A DNA stretch of 64,000 nt from Ananas comosus (taxonomy: Eukaryota > Streptophyta > Magnoliopsida > Poales > Bromeliaceae): positions 16,380,301 to 16,444,300 of the forward strand of contig NC_033623.1 of assembly GCF_001540865.1 (NCBI RefSeq), read 5' to 3'. Below, one piece after another: positions 10,876 through 24,599 of the stretch. The position numbers and the translations under genes were made by a program. How positions within the stretch are numbered: position 1 is the stretch's first letter; every line of letters begins with the position of its first letter. A model generated the notes under the pieces. It worked only from the letters and a program-made list of their open reading frames with translations, was not told the DNA's origin and searched no databases.

Positions 10876-11924
10876 GGTAGTGTTTGGTTCGGGAACAAGG
10901 GAGAGAATAAGCCCTTGTTCCCCCCTTTGTTCCCAAACGCAGCGTTTGGTAACCGAGAACAGTAGTTTTCGGATTTTTGGAACTAGCTGGTATAAGACTG
11001 GAACTAGCTGGAATTGTTGTTCTACCTTTTTCCTGGAACAAGCTTGTTCCCGAATGAGAACAAGATTAATTAAATATAAATTTAAAATTTAATGATAGTA
11101 AACTATTAATTAATCTAATTAATATATTTGAATTATTATCTATTGCTTAAATAATAAAATAAATAAATAAATAATGAATTATAATTAATTATTTATAATT
11201 AGATAATAATAATTATTAATTTAATAATTATTATTTATTAATAATTATTAATTAAATAATTATTATTAATAATTATTATTCTTAAGAAATAGATAATCGA
11301 TATTATTATTAATTTATTATTTATAATTAATTATTAATAATTAGATAATTATTATTAATTAATTTATTACTTATAATTAATTATTAATAATTTTACTTAT
11401 AATAATTAATATAAGTAATAATGTTAAAAAATAATTAATTAATTAATTAAGTAATAATTATTAAAAAAATTCATATAACTAATTAAGTTACTCATTAAAG
11501 GAAAAAAAAGAGGAGGACCGTAATAAAGAAAGCCAGGAAAGGAAGTATTATTACTTATAAAATAGAAATATAAAAATAAGTATAATTAATTAAATTAAGT
11601 GAAATAGTTAAATTAATAATTATGAATGTGAGTAGGGGTAGGGGATTGTTGAGTTTATCTAATTTATTATTATTTATTTCTTAACTTATATTTGAATGTA
11701 TAATATATCTAAGATAATATAATGTTAATTTCAAATTATAACTTTTGATTCCTTCTATTCATTTAACCCATCCAATTGAGAACGCTATTTACCTTATTCC
11801 TAGTAACAACCATGTCATCGCAAACAGGTAAAATTGGCTCTACGTTCCTCGCTTATACCTGAAGCTTCGTACCTATCCTATGCCGGAACAACATTCTACG
11901 TATACCATGAAGCTCAAACCAGCC
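10876..11924. mobile_element. PIF/Harbinger-type MITE in gene X intron (left reading)
   Basis: The ends are GGTAGTGTTTGGTTCGGG and, at the right, CAAACCAGCC (cleaner as CCAAACGCAGCC in the other reading). TAA flanks it at 10873-10875 and 11925-11927. The interior is extremely AT-rich (TAATTATTAA repeats). The same element in the second reading is 21440-22486. Confidence 0.65.
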
Positions 11925-12602
11925 TAAATACGAGCCTCATTATAATGAGGACATAATAAGATGTAAATATCATATTATCATGTCTTTTCTACTAACTCTG
12001 TTTTTCTTTTATATTAATTTCTAATTTTTTGTCGGAATCAATTAGTGTACCTAACAATTTTATGGATAATGAGTGGCCCTCAAATAATCCTCATCGTATC
12101 AGGTTCTGTTACACGAAATCGATAATCCTTATGATATCAAGTCTCTTTCGTCTCTTCTTCCATCCTGAACTAACTTTAGTATAATTGGAACTACGATTTT
12201 AACAATAGTGTAACTAATATATAGACCTTAGTATCTACAACCGTTGGCATGGTAGTGCCTCAGAGCACCAATTGAATGATTCATTCATAATAGCATGATG
12301 TACTTTATCTTGACAATTGATGGTTTAAACGAACACGTAACGGATTGCAATATTTTCTAGTTGAAGTCATTTGATGGGAAAACATGCTGAGTGTTTATTT
12401 TCATCTTATTCTATACCGGCATGTGGTTAAGAGATCGGGGCTAAAATATAACACACTTATTGTGACGCAATTGATTACGGTGACGTACAGACGTTACAAT
12501 TATATCTGTCAAAATATACACTGCAACTATACTACCGATGTGTTATTGAATAGACCTAAGTTCATTATTATGCGATATTTTTATTCCAAGCTAGCATATT
12601 AG

Positions 12603-13603
12603 TGTAAGCGCTCCAAATTTCCACATCGTATCGGATCTTGATGCTCCGATTACTGTAATATAACTAGCCCTACACCTATTAATAATAAATGTCGTTAAGT
12701 ATTTTGGACTGGTTGTTGGGGCGTCCAACAAGTTATTACGCTGCAGGTTTGGTTTTTTACAATTTTGTAATCAAACGACCGAATAACCACCGGAAGTGAG
12801 AAGATAAGTGCTATCGGGGACACCAATACTACACCAACCGTTGGGGAGCCACGTCTCTTGAAACCGTAGAAGCACCTCTAGAATCTCACATGTTGTCTGA
12901 ATACTGTTCGCTGATGACCGGTTTGTATCTGTGATCTGGTTGGACCGACGCTGGACTCATGGTCTAAACAGGGTCGGAGTTTTGTAACGCTCCCCAAAAT
13001 CCCACCAATCGATGAACCTGATGCCACGTCCGGGTCCAAATAGGCGAGAGTTTGGGACCTCGAATGTCCGGCACATCGTCATGGATATCTGATTCCTCGA
13101 TCGTTTTATAATGAGACTCCTTACATCCGCTATTAATCAATAAATGGCTTAACGCATTTTTGCCGATTTTTGGGCCCCACGAGTTATTATTTCTAAGCCA
13201 CGCCGGTTCGTATACACCTTTGGTATATACAGCCGAATACCAGCACGGACAGTCGTTGAGAGCTAATGTTAATCGCGACAAACTGCTACACGTAACGATT
13301 GGTGAAAGGCACCTCTTTGAACCCATAAAGTAGCCAGCCGGGCAGGAGCCACACTTCTAGAACTCACCATCCCTGATAATACGGTTCTTGTCCTGCTGAC
13401 CTGGTTGATTCTCGACGAGTAAGTCAGGTCTAAACGGTGGTTTGTAACTCTCCCAGATGAGTTCCACAATCGATAGATACTGATTCTCGATTATTATACT
13501 ATATGCCGTATCACCTAGTAGAGAGAATGCAGTTAAGCCATTTTGGGCTGACTGGGTTTTGGCCCAAACGAGTTATTATCTGCTGGCGGGTCGATTCGCT
13601 ACA
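12603..13603 (+). mobile_element. TRIM-like LTR element, error-rich reading
   Basis: Corresponds unit by unit to the clean element at 23195-24146 but carries many small indels. It is retained only because it occupies these coordinates; see 23195-24146 for structure. Confidence 0.6.
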
Positions 13604-14149
13604 TATTAGTCGAATGCGGAAAGGTTTAGTCGGGTCCCTCGCTTGGCACGATTCGTGTCCGTCCTACGCTTATTTGGCGACCCCGCGATTTGTTGTGGCC
13701 CTGTGCTTACCTGATCTGCTTCCGACTGTTGTAGCGGTCCTGTTCTCTGTCCGATAATTATTCGATAGCATAAAACTTCCGCTTCTTAGCAAATTTTTCT
13801 ATTTAAATTTTGCCGTATTTTAGCCACGAATTAGTGTTTACATTCCTTTCCCTACATCAAAGAAGGAGCAAAGTGATTGCACCGAATTGAGCCTTAGGCT
13901 GTGGAGATGTTAGTGTGAATGGAAGTAGATATAAAGACTCTTGTGCGTCACATTTGCAAAACGCGGCAAATGAGAATCTGCCTTCATAGTACCAATTATG
14001 TGTTTGCCCATATGTACCGGAAAGAACATAAGATATAACATCATAGATCAGCAAGCTATGACGGAGGGACAGATATTTTCGTGTAGTTGCTATCTCATAC
14101 TTCAGTCACTAAGCTTTTACTACTGACATGTTTACATGAAAAGTTCTTT

Positions 14150-16140
14150 CAGGCGGCGACTCAATAGGACTATGGGTACCGGTATGCAGATTTTCCCCCT
14201 TTTCATATAAATTTCATGCCTGAAATTGGTTGTAACGGATTTGTCTATACTATCCGAAAGCCTCACACAAAATTCGAGACGCCCTTCGGTCAAAAGCTAT
14301 TTGTTGATACAGGCACTATATGAGGCTACGTTCTTTGACCAATACTTGTCTAAGCTTTCATTGTTTGCTCGTCGAACTCAATATAATCAATTCACTTAAG
14401 ATCCTTAATCGCACCTAGTACGTAGACAAAGGCAGTGACCTACGTCATCGAATAGTTATTTACTATTCATTACATATATGATTCTCTTCTGTTTAATGCC
14501 GCCCGATGTTTAAGCACTACTATCGTAACTCTTGTGGTCTATGATCCCACCTTATTGATTCTTCTTTCTGTCAGAGAGAATCCGAAACAAACCAGAAGGT
14601 AAAGCGTAGCGTCAATCAAGTGAACCTGTTATTATATAAGGCAGAAGATGAATTAGTTCATGAGGTATAATTGAATTAACTACTAATCTTGGATATATAG
14701 CTAACTCTGTATATATATACTGACATATAACGTTGAATATATGCTACTCTCTAAGTTTGATTATTTTTTAAGGCACTATTTATAGTTACCGACTTCCTCA
14801 TTCCAGACTCAGAAGTTTTACTTTTCTAGTTTCATCCGCTGTGAGCACCCTTGTTCCAGACAACAGTAATTTGCTAATGTAGTTATTTAAGTATGCCAAT
14901 ACTTGCTCTTTGTCTTAATTACTCCCTGTTTTATGTCCTTTTTTTCTATTATTAACCCAGATTGGATAAATTAGAACCATTATAAAATTTGAACTTTTGC
15001 GTCCCATTGGAGTTTTCACAGCTTGTCTACATATTGTGTGTAAGTTGATCTTTATTTCCGAATGTGAATGAAGCAAATTGAGTGGACAACCCAGAGCCTT
15101 TGCCTTCTAAGAGCACCTAGCAATAGCCTTGATAGCGATTAGATCCGTCCCTTTCTAAACTTTCACCCTGTTCGATCTTCGCCATGATTCCACGGAGGTG
15201 TGCTTCCATATCACGTGCTTGTTGTGCCTATTCATTGATTCCAATCTGTCACTCATGGTAATTTGCGATGCATGTCCAACAGCTGAAAAGAGTGATACCT
15301 TGGTCTTTTGTTCTTAAGCTGTAGAAGAGCATCGCTCTTTAAATTAAAAGATGACTAACATTGAAAAAGCCAAACAAAATTGTATCTTCTAAACAAGCTT
15401 TGTGAGTTCGTCCTAAAATGAAAATTGGGAATTTTAATGTGAAAGGGATCATATCACGTCGCTGGTACAAATGTAATTTTCGGCTATAGAACTATTGTCC
15501 GTTCAGCTTTTTTACTATATATTCTATGACTAAGAATCCTTAATGCCTATGAGCAATTGCTTTCACAATTTTAGAAAGGATCTTTTGGCAAGATACATGC
15601 AATTATTATTTTGCACAAAACGTCGCTAGATAACTATCTAGAATGCTACATGGTTATTTGTCATACCGTATTCGAACACTTTTACATATTATAAAAAGTT
15701 GTCTCACAGAATTCCCATCTCGAAATAAAATGATGCAGCGGAGATTGTAGCAGTCTGTTTATATGGTGAGTCGAATAGCATTGCGCGGCCTGCTAGCTTA
15801 ACTTATTGTCCGTCATTGAAAGGATGCTTATACTGCTGGCCATATTTTTCCCTTCACTTGTGATTAATTTTAGTTGCTCAAAAGTTATCAAGAAAGCACT
15901 GCAGTTAAAATATGCTGTATTGATATATTTCCAGTTCATTTTTGTAATGACTTGAATAGTACTTATCTTGATTTTCATTTGCATCAACAACTGTACCATA
16001 TTTCTTTTTTGTCAGTTGAAGAACTATATCCAAAAAAAAAATTGGTCAAGTTGGTTGTTAAAGCTGACAGATGTCTCCAAAGCTTTCGAGAAAAGTTAAA
16101 AATCTTAGTAGCTGCTCGAATTCATGATGCTTCAGCATGA
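14150..16140 (+). pseudogene. Gene X exons, error-rich reading
   Basis: The four gene X exons of the right reading recur here (first exon near 14150-14330, last near 16015-16139), with frames broken by small insertions and deletions. The breaks look like sequencing error and not decay, because the other reading is open in all four exons with one consistent phase. Confidence 0.55.
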
Positions 16141-16929
16141 TAATTTGGTGTAAATATAGTTGTTTTATAGTTCGAGTAGTGTTGCCACTTATTGTAGTTG
16201 AATATCAAACCATTTTTCATTGTTCAGCTTTTGCACAAACATACATTCACTAAGGTGAAATTCCTTTCAATTGTGGCAGACAGGACAAATTTGTGTGTGG
16301 AATATCCCTGACAAGTAAGATTTAGTTGCAAAGATAGGGTGGAACGCAAAATACTTTTGGCATTTCCATCTCCCTTCTTTTGTTATTGTAAGTTGCAGGA
16401 TTGCCAAATCTATTTTACTTGTAGTTAGAGCTTAAACAGAAAAATGCATGACAATCGTAAGATGATCGTGCCCTCGTTATATCCACATTTATGGGAATTG
16501 GCACATTAATGTCTATAGGCTATCTCTGCAAAATAATTTCTATCACTTTTGTACATAACAAAATGCTTAATGGTACACCTTTTCTAATTTCCATATCTAT
16601 TCTTCGAATATGATACTTTTGCAAGTCCAGAATGCACTAGAATTCTCAAGATAACCGAGTAGTTTTTATCCATGTTGATTGTACTCTATATGAGTACGAG
16701 TACATCCTTGTTAGAAGCATGCCCTTTTTTCTATTGGATATCTGCGAATTCCTCTTATTAGCGTGTTTAGATAATCAGAGTAAATATTTAATGATATCTT
16801 ATTCCGTAAAATCTTATCACTGAAACTAGAGTATGGTATAATCGAATATAGATATATTCGAGCCTTCACAATAATTTTTTGACATAAAAAATTATCTGTA
16901 AATGAATATATATGCTACAATATTTGATT

Positions 16930-17815
16930 CAAGAATTTTTAAAGTCGATAGATGTGTCGGGATCAAACACTTCAAGGTCCTCTTCCGATGTGTATAGCGG
17001 AGCGAATACAAAAACGAGCCCCCAGAGTTAAAAGGAGTGTCGTTGAAAAGAGGAGTGAATTGTATAGGATTCTGGAGAGGCTCTGGGTATGCCCGCCCTA
17101 GCCCCTCTATCTCGCGCTCAAGCGAGTGTTAGCAGTTTCCAAAGGCACAGGTTGACACGATAGGGGAGATGGCGGGATGCACAGTTCTCCTTCCTCATTT
17201 AAATCGACCTATAGAATCTAAAATCGGCGGTACGTGGACCGAAGTGTCAACAAGATATGGAGGCTCCGAATACGGACTTAAGTCTAAAGTATATCTGTTG
17301 AGCTATTTCTTATAAAAAAAACTTCCCTACCAGCTGAATCCTTGTAAGATAGAGGAAGGACCGGGGACATTGCCGTGTATTGTGGCAGGCATACATGCCG
17401 ATCAGTGACATCTATCACGCTGTAATCAGCATTGCCTTAATGTTTTTATGGAATAGGCCCTTGAGACGTCCAGCGGAATTGTTGACGATTGTGCACGTAG
17501 CTCTTGAATAGGTGGAAGGGGGGGAACGGGGGCAGAAAGAACAAAGGGACTAGCCGATTAGCTGCATGCTGATAAGCATATGAAAGTCGGAACCCCACCT
17601 TATCTTTCGGAACATCCCATGGAATCCGTGCTAGAGTGCAAGGCCTCAGCAGCTTATCATTTCTTGGAAAGAATCTCTATATTTTTTTTTTTTCCTTGTA
17701 CGTTCAGGTTTTTCCGTGTTTTCCGATAGCCCTGCTGCCTTCATCCTTGTAGTACTAATTCATACTTTTAATGAATGAAAGCAAGTAGCGTTCTACTATC
17801 TCTCTAAACAAAAAA
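16930..17815 (+). pseudogene. LINE 3' fragment, error-rich reading
   Basis: Noisy counterpart of 27420-28340. The zinc-finger-RVT coding stretch is shifted repeatedly here. Confidence 0.6.
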
Positions 17816-18080
17816 AGAAAACAGCCTTTCGCCCTTCTATTTATATAAAAAATTTTATACCGAAAAAATTATATAACATAACTTCTTTGGCCATCAAATT
17901 AATTTATTGTCTAACTGTTTTGTTCGGATCACGGCTGTATGATTAGAATTTTAAATAAACTATAAACTTGATGGTCACTCAATCAAACTCTACAGTCTAT
18001 ATCGAATGAGTGGAGATTCTTGGATTGAATGGAATCGATTAGTTAATAATTTGCAGACATACGTACGGCTTTCAGATGTT

Positions 18081-18081
<1 letters not shown>

Positions 18082-18118
<37 letters not shown>
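18082..18118. repeat. (GA)n microsatellite
   Basis: An uninterrupted GA run. The same locus appears at 28634-28671 in the second reading with a different length. Confidence 0.9.
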
Positions 18119-18121
<3 letters not shown>

Positions 18122-18664
18122 ATGCGTGTATGATTGTTCATATATTTCGAGCAATCAAGTCAGCAACAAAGATTGGAGTTTTCTCTCTTCTACTGTCTAT
18201 CTTCCTTTATCTGCAATCATCAGATACGAAATTTATTCCTTTCGAAGAACTTCGCTCTGTTCAACGAGATCCATTTTTACCATTCTCGTGTCAACTCATC
18301 CATCTATTCCGATCGTCAAAGTCTATCTGAGTAGTTAATTGCGATTTTACATTTTAATACTTGTTAGGGCAGCTCGATATACATGAATTATCGTGATCGT
18401 TCGACTAAAACCAGTCCGAACGCAGCGAGGACAACTATGAAAACGTTTCTAATTACCCTCTATCCAACAACCTATACTCCTTGATGCATTTGGGGGTATA
18501 GTCATTAAACTGGAATCCTAAAAGTTGCTACGTTCAACCATTCAATTGAGAGTAATTTAGATTGTTGTTCCTCGTAAATAGATTGGAGTGTAGCGAATTA
18601 CTGGCCTCCCATTAATAAGCCTATCCTGCTGGCCATTCCAAAAGAATGAAGAGGCACTCAGCTT

Positions 18665-18689
18665 NNNNNNNNNNNNNNNNNNNNNNNNN
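18665..18689. other. Assembly gap of exactly 25 N
   Basis: The gap has 25 N and separates two overlapping readings of the same 10.5 kb. A fixed 25-N spacer is a convention I associate with overfilled gaps in long-read gap-filling software (recalled, not verified). Confidence 0.95.
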
Positions 18690-19624
18690 AATAAAATATT
18701 CCGGCAAAAATTATTTCGTTATGGCGAAAATACGGAAGATAACATTCGTTATTCCCGCTTATACGCCAACCAAACGAGGCTAGAAAATGTTCACGGAATA
18801 GATTAGTTTTCATCCAGTATATGTGACGTGAGAGGATTGCACAGATTAATGGTCAAATCGGGAAACTATACAGAAATATATAATGTAATTGGTCCCATTG
18901 AACGCATTGGTCCCACTGGCGGGTGGCCCAAATCTTACAGCAAGCGTGGCGTGGCGTCGGGCGTCCGGGGATGTGCTTCGGGAAATTGACCATTTAGTTT
19001 GGCATTAAAGAATGATAAGGTTGGAATTAAAATGCCGTGCCGGGACGTATGAGGGGGTACTTATCCGTAGTAGAAATTGGAAATAATACGCGTGATTAAT
19101 TTGTAAACTTTTTAATAGCCGAATTACGGCCACTAAAGTGATTTTGTCCAAAAGGTGTACTGTTACGAAAAAAAAAAAGCGTTTTGTATCCTCCAAATAA
19201 TTATCAGTGAAATATTCGCCGATTCCGGCGAAATTCGCTCAAAATTCGGCGGCCGAGCCAGGCGACGCTCGTCGTTGTCGTCCTCCTCGCCGCGCCCTGG
19301 CCCGGCGCCGGAGGCAAGAGGTGCGGCCTACGGTCCTGCCTCACGCCGCGCCATCTGTTTCGCCCAAAAAACGCCTGGGCGAGTCGGCACGCTCGTCGTT
19401 CGTCCGTCCTCCTCCGCTCCGCCCTGGCCCGATGCGTGGGAGCAGCAAGAGGGCCGCAGTCAGTCCCATTCTCGCCCCGCCGTCTGCGGCTCTCGTGCGC
19501 AGCGTGGCCGCCAGAAAAAAAAAATGAATAGAAAAATCACGGTGTTGGCGCGCTCGCAGGAAAGACCATGCGCGGTCAAGAGGCCAATCGGACGGATGGA
19601 GGGAGGGTCCATGGACCTCGCTTC

Positions 19625-19660
<36 letters not shown>

Positions 19661-21439
19661 AATATATATATAATTGTATTTATTAATATTTTTAATAAAT
19701 TATTAGTAATATATATATCATAATTTTAATATAATAATATAAAATTATAATAATAATATATATAATAGTATATTTAATTATTAGATATTTATGTTATTAT
19801 ATAGCCGAATTTTTTATTCCGAATTTTTAATGGATAAACGTATATTACCCGTATAAATCACGTATCCGAATAATTACCGAATCCGTTTTTTAGTCGTATT
19901 TTTCAACGAATTTAAAAATTAGAAGACGAATTTTATCGAAATTATATCCGTACCGAATTTTTGCCGAATCCGAATTAACTAACTATGGTACTTACTCGAC
20001 CCGAGATGTCACCGCCCTCTTAACTAACTATGGTACTTACTCGACCAGAGATGTCACCGTCCTCCTCGCGTGCGCATATTGTTACGACCTAATTAAGGAC
20101 CTGGGAGAGGCTCCATTGCCATATATATTTCCCTGAGAATTTTATTTTGCTTTTGATCATTGATGAGATCACTCACCAGGTCAAATCTTGTATGAAAGTA
20201 TGGGGTTTAAAATATTCCTTTGGCATTATTTAGTTTTTTAATGCTTTTAATTAGGGCTCTTTTGATTGATGTTGCCTTTTTTTAAAAAATTATTTTAAAC
20301 ACTAATTATACATAGTTAAAAAATTAACATAAAGATTCGTTAACTTGCAATGAATTCTAACTAAATAATGAGTAATAATTTATTGAAAAAATTATTAAAA
20401 ATAAAAAATATTTTTATTTTTTGTTTTTTATGTCAAAGTATCAAACAAATACTTTGTATGTAAGAATTGCGTGCAATTTGTCATCCCTTCTCACATAAAT
20501 TATATGTAGAATTTATATTTTGAAAAAATTAAAGAAATAGTAGCGACGTCTAACGAGGCGTTAAAATTTTGTTAATGCACGTGATTCGATGAAATGTTTC
20601 AGGCGTATGCCTCACATGAAATATCTGTTGCGGAGAAAACCTTCTTCCTCTGCGGCATGCAACTAAAGCATGGGTACACGAAGAGAACCAAAAAAAAAAA
20701 AAAAAAAAAAAAAAAGGAAAAGAAAAAGATAAAGACCACGAGTCATCAAACAAAGATCTTAAATGGGCGGGCCCGGCCCGACCTTCATTCTCTTTTGAAA
20801 CCCCGCTATAGACATGCATCCGGCCGCATAAAGAAGTGCGTAAAATCAAAATGGGCGCCGCGGGCAGAGTCTTGCATCTTAACCCTTCCTGTTTCTCTAA
20901 ATCGTCGCAATCCGACAACGTCACAACCCTTTCACCGGCGCGGCGCCACCCTACCGCGCCACGCGCCCTCGTTCACATCAGTATAAAAATTCAAAGCATA
21001 CAAAATTAAAATTTTGGGTTTACATACTAGTTTAGATATCACAAATTATTATTCTTTTGATTTCGATATTAAGAGCGTAGAGGGGGAATTAACTCTGTGT
21101 GTGCAAAGATATATTTATGTATATCTTTGTTTTGATGATACGAACCCGCTATTCAATCAATTCACAGATTTGCAGCTTACCAGGTAGAAACCTTGCTTGT
21201 TGATCATCATTGGACGCTCTTCAAATTGGTGTCATATAAAAAAGAGTAAGTTAAGTACTATATATCATGTATTATATTTAGCGCGTTTGGGGACAATTCA
21301 ACAAATACTCTTAGTAAGAGCGCTAAAATTAGAGTTAAGTGGCTTTCCAGAGAGATCACTTGTATAATATTATAGTTAGAAGCTGCTTGAATTAGCATGT
21401 CGAAATTACTTTCTTGTATTAATATGATATAGTAAATAA

Positions 21440-22486
21440 GTTAGTGTTTTGGTTCGGACGGAAGCAAAGGAGAGAATAACCTTGTTCCCCCCTTGTGTTC
21501 CCAATCGCAGCGTTAGGTACGAGAACAGTAGTTTTCGAGATTTTGAACTAGCTGCGGTATAAGCACTGAACTATGGAATTGTTGTTCTTACCTTTTTCCT
21601 GGACAAGCTTTGTCGCGATTGAGAACAAGATTATTTAAATATAAATTAAAATTTTAATGATAGTAAACTATTATTAATCAATTATTAATTTGAACTTATT
21701 ATCTATGCTAAATAATAATAAATAAATAACTAATGAATTATAATTAATTATTTATAATTAGATAATAATAATTATTAATTTAATAATTTATTTAAATAAT
21801 TATTAATTAAATAATATTTATTATTAATTATATCTTAGAAATAAGTTAATGATTATTATTATTAATTTTCTATATTATTTAAATTAATAATAAAATAAAA
21901 GATTATTCTAGATGATATTAGATAATCGATATTATTGTAATTATTATTAAATAATAATAATTAATAATTATTAATTATTTATTAATAATGTTTTATAATT
22001 AATTATTATAATAATAATTATTTTTATTAATCTATTTTATAATAATATTAAAGTGATTAATAATTAATTAATTAATTAAGATAATATTAATAATTAATTA
22101 ATTAATTAAGTAATAATTATTATAATTATTATAATAATGACTTTATTACTTATAAATAATATAAATTAATAATAATAATTAATTAATATAATAGTTATTA
22201 TTAGATTATTTTATTTAATTTTTTTTTAATTATTATTATTATTTATTTATTATTTATTTTTAAGTAATATTTTGATGTTAATTAATTAGATAATATAATG
22301 TTAATTTCAAATTATAACTTTTATTCCTCTTATTTCAATTTAACCATCCAAACGCTATTTACCTTATTCCTAGGAACAACTCAATTTTCATCCAAACGTA
22401 AAATTGGTCTAGTTCCTGCTTATACCTGAACTTGTACCTATCCCTGGAACAAGCAGTTCTTACTTATACCTGAACCAAACGCAGCC
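21440..22486. mobile_element. PIF/Harbinger-type MITE in gene X intron (right reading)
   Basis: Second reading of 10876-11924. The 3' end GAACCAAACGCAGCC followed by TAA at 22487-22489 is clean here. It is AT-rich with no coding capacity. Confidence 0.65.
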
Positions 22487-23194
22487 TAAAAGTACGAGCT
22501 CATTATAATGAGGGAATAAGTAAGATTGTAAATATCATGAGTAATTTATTCATGTCTTTTTACTATAGCTTCTGTTTTTCTTTTTATATTAATTTACTAA
22601 TGTTTTTCGGAAATCATATTAGGTTGGACCTAACATTTTCTTGGATAAATGGAGATGGCCTCAAATAATCCTCATCGTACTCAGTTTCCTGTTACAGAGA
22701 AGTCGATATCCTTAGATATCAAGGTCTCTTTCTCTCTCTCCCGAACTAACTTTTAGTATAATTGGACTTACGATGTGTTTAACATAGTGTAACCTTATAT
22801 AACCTTGTATCTACAACCGATTGGCATGGTATGTGCCTAACAGCACCAGATTTGGCATGATTCATTCATATATGATCATGATGTACTTTTATTTTTGACA
22901 TATTGATGGGTTTAACGAACACGTAACGGATTGCATGATTTTTTCTTGGTTTAAGTCATTGATGAAAACATGCTTGAAGTGTTTATTTGTCATCTTATTC
23001 TACCGGGCCATGTGGTTTAAGAGTATCGGGCTAAAATAAGCAGTTATTGTGACCAATTGATTCCGGTGACGTAGCAGACTGGTTACAGATTATGACTGTC
23101 AATGATATACACTCCAACTATAGCTACTGAGTGTGTTTATTGAATAGCCTAAGTTCATTATTATGCATATTTTTATTCCAAGCTAGCATATTAG

Positions 23195-24146
23195 TGTAAC
23201 GCCCCAATAGTCCCACATCGGATGGGATGCTGATTCCGATTACTTAATATAAGCCCTACACGCTAGTAATAATAAATGGGCTTAAGTATTTTGGACTGGT
23301 TGTTTGGGCCCAACAAGTTATTACTGCTGGCAGGTTGGGTTGTTACATTTGGTATCAAAGCCGAATACCAGCCGGAAGTGTGAGAGTTAAGTGCTATGCG
23401 GGACAAAGTACTACACCAACGGGTTTGGTGGGAGCCACCTCTTGAACCCGTAGAAGCCACCTCTAGAATCTCACATTGTCTGGCAATTCTGTTCCTATTC
23501 TGTTTGTATGTCTGTGATCTGGTTTGGACCCGACGTGGACGTCAGGGTCTAAACAGGGGGAGTTTGTAACGCTCCAATAGTCCCACATCGGATGGGATAC
23601 TGATTCCACGTCGGGTCCAAATAGGGAGAGTTTGTGACGCTCGAATAGTCCCACATCGGATGGGATACTGATTCCGATCAGTTTATATGAGACCTACACG
23701 CTAGTAATAATAACTGGGCTTAAGCATTTTGGGCCGATGGTTTGGGCCCAACGAGTTATTATTGCTAGCGGGCCGGGTCGTTACATTTGGTATTAGAGCC
23801 GAATACCAGCCGGAAGTGTGAGAGCTAAGTGTTATGCGGGACAAACTGCTACACTAACGGATTTGGTGGGAACCACCTCTTGAACCCATAGGAGCCACCT
23901 CTAGAATCTCACATCGCCTGATAATTCTGGTTCTGGTCTGTCTGTGACCTGGTTTGGACTCGACGAGTACGTCAGGGTCTAAACAGGGGGGTTTGTAACG
24001 CCCCAATAGTTCCACATCGGATGAGATACTGATTCCGATTAGTTTATATGAGGCCTACACGCTAGTAATAATAACTGAGGTTAAGCATTTTGGGCTGATG
24101 GTTTGGGCCCAACGAGTTATTATTGCTGGCGGGTCGGATCGCTACA
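23195..24146 (+). mobile_element. TRIM-like retroelement with tandem LTR-internal units
   Basis: Three complete 153-bp LTRs lie at 23195-23347, 23633-23785 and 23994-24146. Each starts TGTAACG or TGTGACG and ends in TTACA or CTACA. A partial fourth LTR starts at 23565. After the first two LTRs comes TTTGGTATCAAAGCC or TTTGGTATTAGAGCC, matching the initiator-methionine tRNA primer-binding site, then about 210 bp of non-coding internal DNA. The whole array is flanked by the 5-bp TSD ATTAG (23190-23194 and 24147-24151), so it entered once and expanded by LTR recombination. There is no gag or pol, which fits a terminal-repeat retrotransposon in miniature. It sits in the long intron after the gene X leader. 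Confidence 0.85.
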
Positions 24147-24599
24147 ATTAGTGTATTGCGGAATGTTATCTCAGCTCGCTTGGCATTTCCTACTATGCCC
24201 TGTGCTTCCTTCATCCGACTTTGTAGCGTCCTTCCTGTCCGAATTGCTGATAGCATAACCATTCCGCTTCTTAGCAAATTTTTCTATTTAAAATTTTTGC
24301 GTATTTTAGCCTGAATTGTTGTTACATCCTTTCCCTACAATCAAACAAGGACAAAGCATGCACCAATTTGAGCCTAGGGCTGTGGAGATGTTAGTGTGAT
24401 GGAAAGTATATATAAACTTTTGTGCATGCAAGGCGACATGAGAATCTCTTCATGGCATTATGTGTTTGGCATTGTAGGGAACTAAGATAGACATCATAAT
24501 CAGCAAGTATACAGATAGTTTTCTGGTGAGTTGTATCTCATACTTCAGCACTATAGCTTTTACTACTGACATGTTTACATGAAAATGTTCTTTCAGGTC

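Larger units (their letters stand above)
8195..18664. repeat. Left reading of an artefactual 10.5-kb assembly duplication
   Basis: Its sequence recurs, in order and end to end, at 18690-29249 with dense single-base indels. Left of about 11 kb this reading agrees better with the third related copy at 39.8-40.6 kb. Right of about 12 kb it becomes noisy: the TRIM, gene X and LINE are frame-shifted here but clean in the other reading. That gradient and the 25-N separator indicate low-quality long-read extension into a gap. Stretches 11.93-12.60 and 17.82-18.66 kb hold no gene. It should not be counted as an independent locus. Confidence 0.85.

Noticed and set aside
12384..13757. Frames at 12.4-13.8 kb
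   Set aside because: They lie in error-rich sequence over the TRIM copy and vanish in the cleaner reading at 23.2-24.1 kb.
23195..24151. 5S rRNA-bearing Cassandra element
   Set aside because: The LTR starts TGTAACGCCCCAATAGTCCC like several plant TRIMs, but I could not find the conserved 5S promoter boxes in it, so only the general TRIM call is made.
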